A DNA stretch of 9,059 nucleotides, taken from assembly GCA_021831005.1 (NCBI GenBank), contig JAKBNO010000117.1:1-9059 (forward strand), in the 5' to 3' direction. How positions within the stretch are numbered: the stretch's first letter is position 1; each line of letters begins with the position of its first letter. The notes beneath the pieces are model-generated. The model had not been told where the DNA came from, did not search any database, and saw nothing but the letters and a program-made list of their open reading frames with translations. Shown here one piece after another: positions 5,767 through 9,059 of the stretch. This DNA comes from Thermoplasmata archaeon (GTDB lineage: Archaea > Thermoplasmatota > Thermoplasmata > Thermoplasmatales > GCA-001856825). A program made the position numbers and the translations under genes.

Positions 5767-6606
5767 ATGATCGAGATCAAAGGGATCTCCAAGAGATACG
5801 ATAGGCGTCTCTATGCCCTGAAAGGAGTGAATGCTACACTCAAGGAAAGGGTGACGACGGTTATAGGCCGGAATGGTGCAGGGAAGACCACTCTCATCAG
5901 GATACTTTCCACCCAGTTGTTCCCAACGTCCGGGACTGCAGAAATTGAAGGTCTGGACATACTGAAAGATACAAAGAAAGTGAGGGAAGTCATCAGCAGC
6001 ATCCCCCAGGAATCACAGCTCATAGGTATTCTTTCACCACTTGAACAGATGCAACTCTACCTGATGGCCAGAGGATTCTCTTCCTCTCAAGCTAAAAGAG
6101 AATCAGAGTACGCACTGGACGAACTTGAAATGTACGAATTCAGGAATGCGCCTTCTGATACGCTCTCAGGAGGAATGAAGAGGAAAGTGTTTGTGGCCAT
6201 GGCTCTGGCGGCAAAATCGCCAGTCATATTTCTCGACGAACCAACTACGGGACTTGACCCCTTGTCAAGGATAGAAGTGTGGTCTGCAATCAAGAGACTT
6301 TCTTCGAAGATTATACTGACTACTCACTACATGGAAGAAGCTCAAGAACTCTCGAACGAAGTTCTGGTAATTGACCAGGGTGACATAATCACACACGGTA
6401 CTGTGAAGAGTCTACTCTCCACCTTTGATGGAAAGATGAGGGCGGAAAAGTTGGAGGGGGAGGAGTTCGACATAAAGATCGCAAACGTTTCGATAAAATA
6501 CATCGATGTCAACGAGGTAGATGAATTTGTGAGGAAGGGCTACGACATCAAGAGGATCAATCTGGACGACATATTTCTGTCCAAAGGAGTGATGCTTGAA
6601 TCCTAA
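5767..6606 (+). CDS. ABC transporter ATP-binding protein
   Basis: The 279-residue protein has all the motifs of an ABC ATPase: Walker A G-R-N-G-A-G-K-T at 34-41, Q-loop Gln81, signature L-S-G-G-M-K-R-K at 133-140, Walker B V-I-F-L-D-E-P at 153-159, D-loop G-L-D-P and switch His187. The organisation is that of the ATPases partnered with ABC-2 type permeases (drug, polysaccharide or antibiotic exporters, DrrA/CcmA-like), including the C-terminal region after about 210 that is not part of the nucleotide-binding core. It acts on the cytoplasmic face of the membrane, with the permease encoded next, whose start lies inside this gene by 11 bases. The start abuts the regulator's stop. The substrate cannot be read from the sequence. 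Confidence 0.94.
   Translation: MIEIKGISKRYDRRLYALKGVNATLKERVTTVIGRNGAGKTTLIRILSTQLFPTSGTAEIEGLDILKDTKKVREVISSIPQESQLIGILSPLEQMQLYLMARGFSSSQAKRESEYALDELEMYEFRNAPSDTLSGGMKRKVFVAMALAAKSPVIFLDEPTTGLDPLSRIEVWSAIKRLSSKIILTTHYMEEAQELSNEVLVIDQGDIITHGTVKSLLSTFDGKMRAEKLEGEEFDIKIANVSIKYIDVNEVDEFVRKGYDIKRINLDDIFLSKGVMLES
6586..6592 (+). promoter_or_regulatory. Shine-Dalgarno site for the permease gene
   Basis: GGAGTGA, a near match to the archaeal GGAGGTGA consensus, begins ten bases before TTG 6596 (GGAG to TTG spacer six bases). It supports the unusual TTG start inside the ATPase gene. Confidence 0.7.
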
Positions 6607-7333
6607 ATTTGTCCTATACTTTGCCTGGTACTATGGCTTTTACGTTATCAAGAGGGGGCCCTCATACCTATTGGCGTCTCTGTCGCTTCCTCTCTCCCTG
6701 CTATTTATGGTTACTATTTTCACGCACGGAACCCTGATAGCTTTTGCGATCGCTGGAGGACCTATAGCCATAGTAGCAGCAAACAGCATCAACGGGGCAG
6801 CAGACGCTGCTTTCTTCAGAATTCAGATAAGGATCCAGGATCTCTACGTTGCAACGAGTCTAACTTCTCAGGATTACATGTTTGCACTCTCCATGAGCTA
6901 TCTCGTTTTCTCTCTTCCGGGTATTGTTCTTTATGCCATTCTTGGAGCATACTTCAAGGTCTTCACACTTTCCTCGGCACTTCCCATAATAGGTATACTC
7001 ATCCTACTGACTCTTGCAATTTCAAATCTTTCGTTCATCATAGCTGGTCTCCTGAAACACATTAGAAATGTCTGGGGTATCACTGCAATTCTTTCCATCA
7101 TAATGACCGTTCTTCCTCCAACCTTCTATCCTTTTTATTACCTTCCAAGAGGAGTTATATATGTACTGTCAGTTTCTCCCGTCACTCCAGCGGCCGTGTT
7201 GTTTCAGGGGATATTGTTTCCTAAGGCCGTTGGGATGTACTCATCCGTTCAGCTACCGATGTTTGTCATATTCATAGTGGAGACTCTTGTTCTCATCTTT
7301 CTGGGAAGAAGATTCATCAGATGGAGAGAATAA
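6596..7333 (+). CDS. ABC-2 type transporter permease
   Basis: The 245-residue protein has about six membrane helices, at roughly 24-42, 46-64, 96-118, 126-151, 159-181 and 222-238. Features of ABC-2 permeases are visible: the helix-rich central block, a small-residue loop after helix 2 (A-A-N-S-I-N-G-A-A-D), and L-P-P-T-F-Y-P at 173-179 followed by Y-Y-L-P, which matches the conserved region after the fifth helix (compare x-P-x-x-x-x-P-x-x-x-L-P in the family). It forms the membrane channel with the ATPase, probably as a dimer, and would export a substrate that cannot be identified. The TTG start is set by the good SD site at 6586 and by frame overlap with the ATPase. Confidence 0.9.
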   Translation: MNPKFVLYFAWYYGFYVIKRGPSYLLASLSLPLSLLFMVTIFTHGTLIAFAIAGGPIAIVAANSINGAADAAFFRIQIRIQDLYVATSLTSQDYMFALSMSYLVFSLPGIVLYAILGAYFKVFTLSSALPIIGILILLTLAISNLSFIIAGLLKHIRNVWGITAILSIIMTVLPPTFYPFYYLPRGVIYVLSVSPVTPAAVLFQGILFPKAVGMYSSVQLPMFVIFIVETLVLIFLGRRFIRWRE

Positions 7334-7362
7334 TTATTCAAATTTCTCCCATTCCAGACAAA

Positions 7363-7370
7363 CTTTTTAA
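7363..7370 (+). promoter_or_regulatory. TATA-like box of the 7S RNA gene
   Basis: The sequence CTTTTTAA is centred about 25 bases upstream of the inferred 5' end of the SRP RNA at 7391, which is the normal archaeal distance. No coding sequence interrupts the region between 7333 and the RNA. Confidence 0.55.
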
Positions 7371-7390
7371 TCAGAAGATTGATTGACAGT

Positions 7391-7702
7391 ACGCCGGGCT
7401 GGCCGGGAGGGTAGGCGTCTCCTGTTACTCGAAACCGTCTATACGCGAGGGCGACAGCCGATATAGAAGGCAACCTTGAGGATGCGAACCCTTGATGTTC
7501 AGCGAAACTCTGTCCCACCAGATCCAGGTTGTGTACATCTCACCCGGAGGGGGGAGCGGTATTCGTTATCACGGGAATCCGCCAGGACCGGAAGGGAGCA
7601 ACGGTTACGTGGACCTTGGATGCCGGTGGGGGCACGGAGCGGAGAATTGATGGGGAGCTCGCGTCTATCAATCGCCCTTTGGTGTCGGTGGCCCGGTATT
7701 AT
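7391..7702 (+). ncRNA. ffs: signal recognition particle RNA (7S RNA)
   Basis: This RNA is the scaffold of the archaeal signal recognition particle, which targets ribosomes making membrane and secreted proteins. The roughly 310-base length is typical. The ends pair to form helix 1, special to archaea (CCGGGC at 7394-7399 with GCCCGG at 7691-7696). The Alu-like part has helix 3 (GGAG 7406-7409 with CTCC 7419-7422) and a helix 4 stem (CTCG 7428-7431 with CGAG 7446-7449). Helix 5 begins with AGGGCGA (7448-7454, partly competing with helix 4) against TCGCCCT (7672-7678). Helix 6 has CCC-GGAG-GGG at 7543-7552, a GNAR tetraloop bound by SRP19. Helix 8 is unmistakable: GCCAGGACCGGAAGGGAGCA at 7581-7600, with GGAA tetraloop 7590-7593 and the AGCA asymmetric loop, which binds SRP54. 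Exact ends are inferred from pairing. Confidence 0.95.
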
Positions 7703-7770
7703 GATTCCTATATTTGCCGAGCACAAGATACCCGCGGTGTGGTTGGTAAAGAATGAAGGATGCTCAAGTG

Positions 7771-7778
7771 TTAAATAT
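7771..7778 (+). promoter_or_regulatory. TATA-like box for the HD-domain gene
   Basis: TTAAATAT is centred about 25 bases upstream of TTG 7799, so the mRNA is predicted to begin at that codon. The 7703-7770 stretch between the RNA and this box holds no gene that I can see. Confidence 0.55.
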
Positions 7779-7798
7779 TCATTGAAAATTGTGCATCG

Positions 7799-8902
7799 TT
7801 GACAAATAAGAAAACGATTCTCGACTCAATTTACGGATCTATAGAACTGGAGGATACTGCCTCTAAGATAATTGAAACAAAGGAATTCCAACGACTTAAT
7901 ACAATCAAGCAACTTGGATTCACCTATCTCGTATTCCCCGGGGCGACACACTCAAGGTTCGAGCACTCGCTTGGAACTCACTATTTGGCAAGGGAGGCAT
8001 CTAGTAGGCTTTATCTGAAGAAGGAAGACGTCGTGGATGTCTCCCTGGCAGGGCTGTTGCACGATGTTGGGCACTCACCATTTTCACACGCCCTTGAAGA
8101 TTCGATGATAAAGCTCTATGGCAAAGATCATTTGGACGTGACGATCGACATCATAGAAGGCAAGTCACCGGAGAATGAGCTGAGTGATATCCTGGGACAG
8201 CACAAACGAGCAGTTGTAAACATACTGAAGGGAAAGAAAGGAGTCCTAAGCCGACTAATCTCCGGTAATGGCGATGTTGACCAGATCGACTACCTAGGAA
8301 GAGACTCTCACTATACAGGAGTCGCGCTGGGTGCCGTTGACATTTCAAGAATCCTGAGGGTACTTACAATTCACGAAGGAGAATTCTGCGTGGAGGAAAG
8401 GGGGCTACCATCCGTAGAAGGGCTCATGGTTGCACGAATGCTGATGTACCGGACGGTCTACAGGCACAAGACCGCATTGATAGCAGCTTCTCTTGCAAAC
8501 GATGCACTGGAAGAGCTGAACCCCGATTTCGAGGAGTTCGTGCAGTGGAACGATTGTGATTTCATTGCAGAACTTAAAAAGAAAAGTCCAAAAACGTATG
8601 AATCCATAAAACAAAGGAAGATTCCCAAGGGACTAATCGTGAAGGAAGATGAAGAGAAATTTGGAGAATTGGTCGATTCCCTTGAAGGTAGCCTTGTGTC
8701 ATGTCAGTACTTCAAGTCTCCGTACAAGAAGGAGGTCCTGAACGTATTGACCGACTCAGGTATAAGGCCAATCACTGATTTTTCATCCATAATGGGATTC
8801 TTGGAAAGGGAGCTTGAGGGAGTGGGCTTATTGATTTTCGAAAATGCGAAAGAAAAGGGAATTAGGGATGCCCTGAGGAGAAAGAATATTCCTAGCCAAT
8901 AG
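7799..8902 (+). CDS. HD-domain phosphohydrolase, dNTPase-like (COG1078-type)
   Basis: The 367-residue protein carries a full HD metal site: H-S-R-F-E-H-S-L-G at 51-59 (His56), L-L-H-D-V-G-H-S-P-F-S-H at 86-97 (His88, Asp89, His92, His97) and V-D-Q-I-D-Y-L-x-R-D at 160-169 (Asp161 and/or Asp164 as ligand). The order H...HD...D and the R-F-E-H motif are those of the dNTP triphosphohydrolase branch, which includes SAMHD1 and Enterococcus EF1143; members often cleave nucleoside triphosphates, but the substrate here is not known. TTG 7799 is the only sensible start: the next in-frame Met is residue 103, beyond the catalytic HD, and the TATA-like box is at the right distance. It lies downstream of the 7S RNA gene on the same strand with its own promoter. 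Confidence 0.88.
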   Translation: MTNKKTILDSIYGSIELEDTASKIIETKEFQRLNTIKQLGFTYLVFPGATHSRFEHSLGTHYLAREASSRLYLKKEDVVDVSLAGLLHDVGHSPFSHALEDSMIKLYGKDHLDVTIDIIEGKSPENELSDILGQHKRAVVNILKGKKGVLSRLISGNGDVDQIDYLGRDSHYTGVALGAVDISRILRVLTIHEGEFCVEERGLPSVEGLMVARMLMYRTVYRHKTALIAASLANDALEELNPDFEEFVQWNDCDFIAELKKKSPKTYESIKQRKIPKGLIVKEDEEKFGELVDSLEGSLVSCQYFKSPYKKEVLNVLTDSGIRPITDFSSIMGFLERELEGVGLLIFENAKEKGIRDALRRKNIPSQ

Positions 8903-8905
8903 CAA

Positions 8906-8914
8906 ATAATTATA
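8906..8914 (+). promoter_or_regulatory. TATA-like box for the gene at 8935
   Basis: ATAATTATA is centred about 25 bases upstream of ATG 8935, the same arrangement as at the other leaderless-looking starts here. Confidence 0.5.
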
Positions 8915-8934
8915 GATTATCATCATTTACATCT

Positions 8935-9059
8935 ATGATTAAACCTATCGGGAAGAGAGCGAGGGATATTGTGATGAAGGATCCCGTGACTTTCAGCTCT
9001 TTTCCAGATAAGGAGATGTATCTCTGCTTTCTTCCGGAAATGACTGGAGAAGAGGAGAA
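8935..9059 (+). CDS. unidentified protein, first 41 codons (3' truncated by window edge)
   Basis: An open frame from ATG 8935 runs to the window edge. The visible N-terminus contains R-A-R-D-I-V-M-K-D-P-V-T-F (residues 8-20), which resembles the opening of a CBS domain (V-x-D-I-M-x-x-x-P-V-T-V). The following residues (S-S-F-P-D-K-E-M-Y-L-C-F-L-P-E-M-T) do not continue the CBS pattern clearly, so the resemblance may be accidental. A TATA-like box at the correct distance and the absence of a better gene in the last 150 bases support it as a real gene. Its function cannot be named from this fragment. Confidence 0.55.
   Translation, partial: MIKPIGKRARDIVMKDPVTFSSFPDKEMYLCFLPEMTGEEE

Noticed and set aside
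7703..7770. GAGCA (7719-7723) and TGCTC (7761-7765) as a terminator or small RNA stem
   Set aside because: The stem is only five base pairs with a long loop and no following T-run.
7476..7802. Several open frames on both strands within the 7S RNA (108, 75 and 75 residues)
   Set aside because: The region folds as SRP RNA with both GNAR tetraloops and paired ends; the frames are GC-rich by-products with no protein features.
1..9059. CRISPR array, insertion sequence, tRNA or integrase
   Set aside because: I found no spaced direct repeats, terminal inverted repeats, transposase motifs or cloverleaf-like sequence anywhere in the window.

Overview
The window looks like a chromosomal segment of a euryarchaeon, most likely Thermoplasmata or a relative. 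The evidence is an archaeal-type 7S (SRP) RNA with both helix 6 and helix 8, an archaeal Pth2-type peptidyl-tRNA hydrolase, a DUF2240 protein, TATA-like boxes about 24-26 bases upstream of start codons that have no room for a leader, and Shine-Dalgarno (SD) sites used mainly inside operons. The lineage is inferred from gene content; no 16S or other direct marker is present. I see no insertion sequence, CRISPR array, integrase, tRNA or rRNA. Most of the window is ordinary core and poorly characterised archaeal sequence, not an obvious mobile or defence island.

Layout. Positions 1-349 hold the 3' end of an ammonia-dependent NAD synthetase gene (nadE). Its stop codon touches the stop of a small convergent membrane-protein gene (350-736, minus). 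Next, on the minus strand, is pth2 (786-1121), divergent from a plus-strand cluster at 1166-3817. That cluster encodes a polytopic membrane protein, a membrane-anchored transglutaminase-like protein packed with N-glycosylation sequons, a short HisA-like protein and a DUF2240 protein, all abutting or overlapping. A convergent minus-strand pair follows: a TPR-like protein and ribulose-phosphate 3-epimerase (rpe), overlapping by about 20 bases.

From 5302 to 7333 a plus-strand operon encodes an Lrp/AsnC-type regulator, an ABC ATPase and an ABC-2 type permease with tightly coupled reading frames. The 7S RNA gene lies at about 7391-7702, with its own TATA-like box. It is followed by an HD-domain phosphohydrolase (7799-8902) and the first 41 codons of a further gene that runs off the window.

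Functional links are modest: NAD synthesis, the non-oxidative pentose phosphate branch, translation quality control (Pth2), protein targeting (SRP RNA) and nucleotide or phosphate-ester hydrolysis (HD protein). The parts least explained by known biology are the 1166-3817 cluster, which pairs an extracytoplasmic transglutaminase-like protein with a multi-pass membrane protein, and the recurrent GTG or TTG starts at apparently leaderless transcripts.
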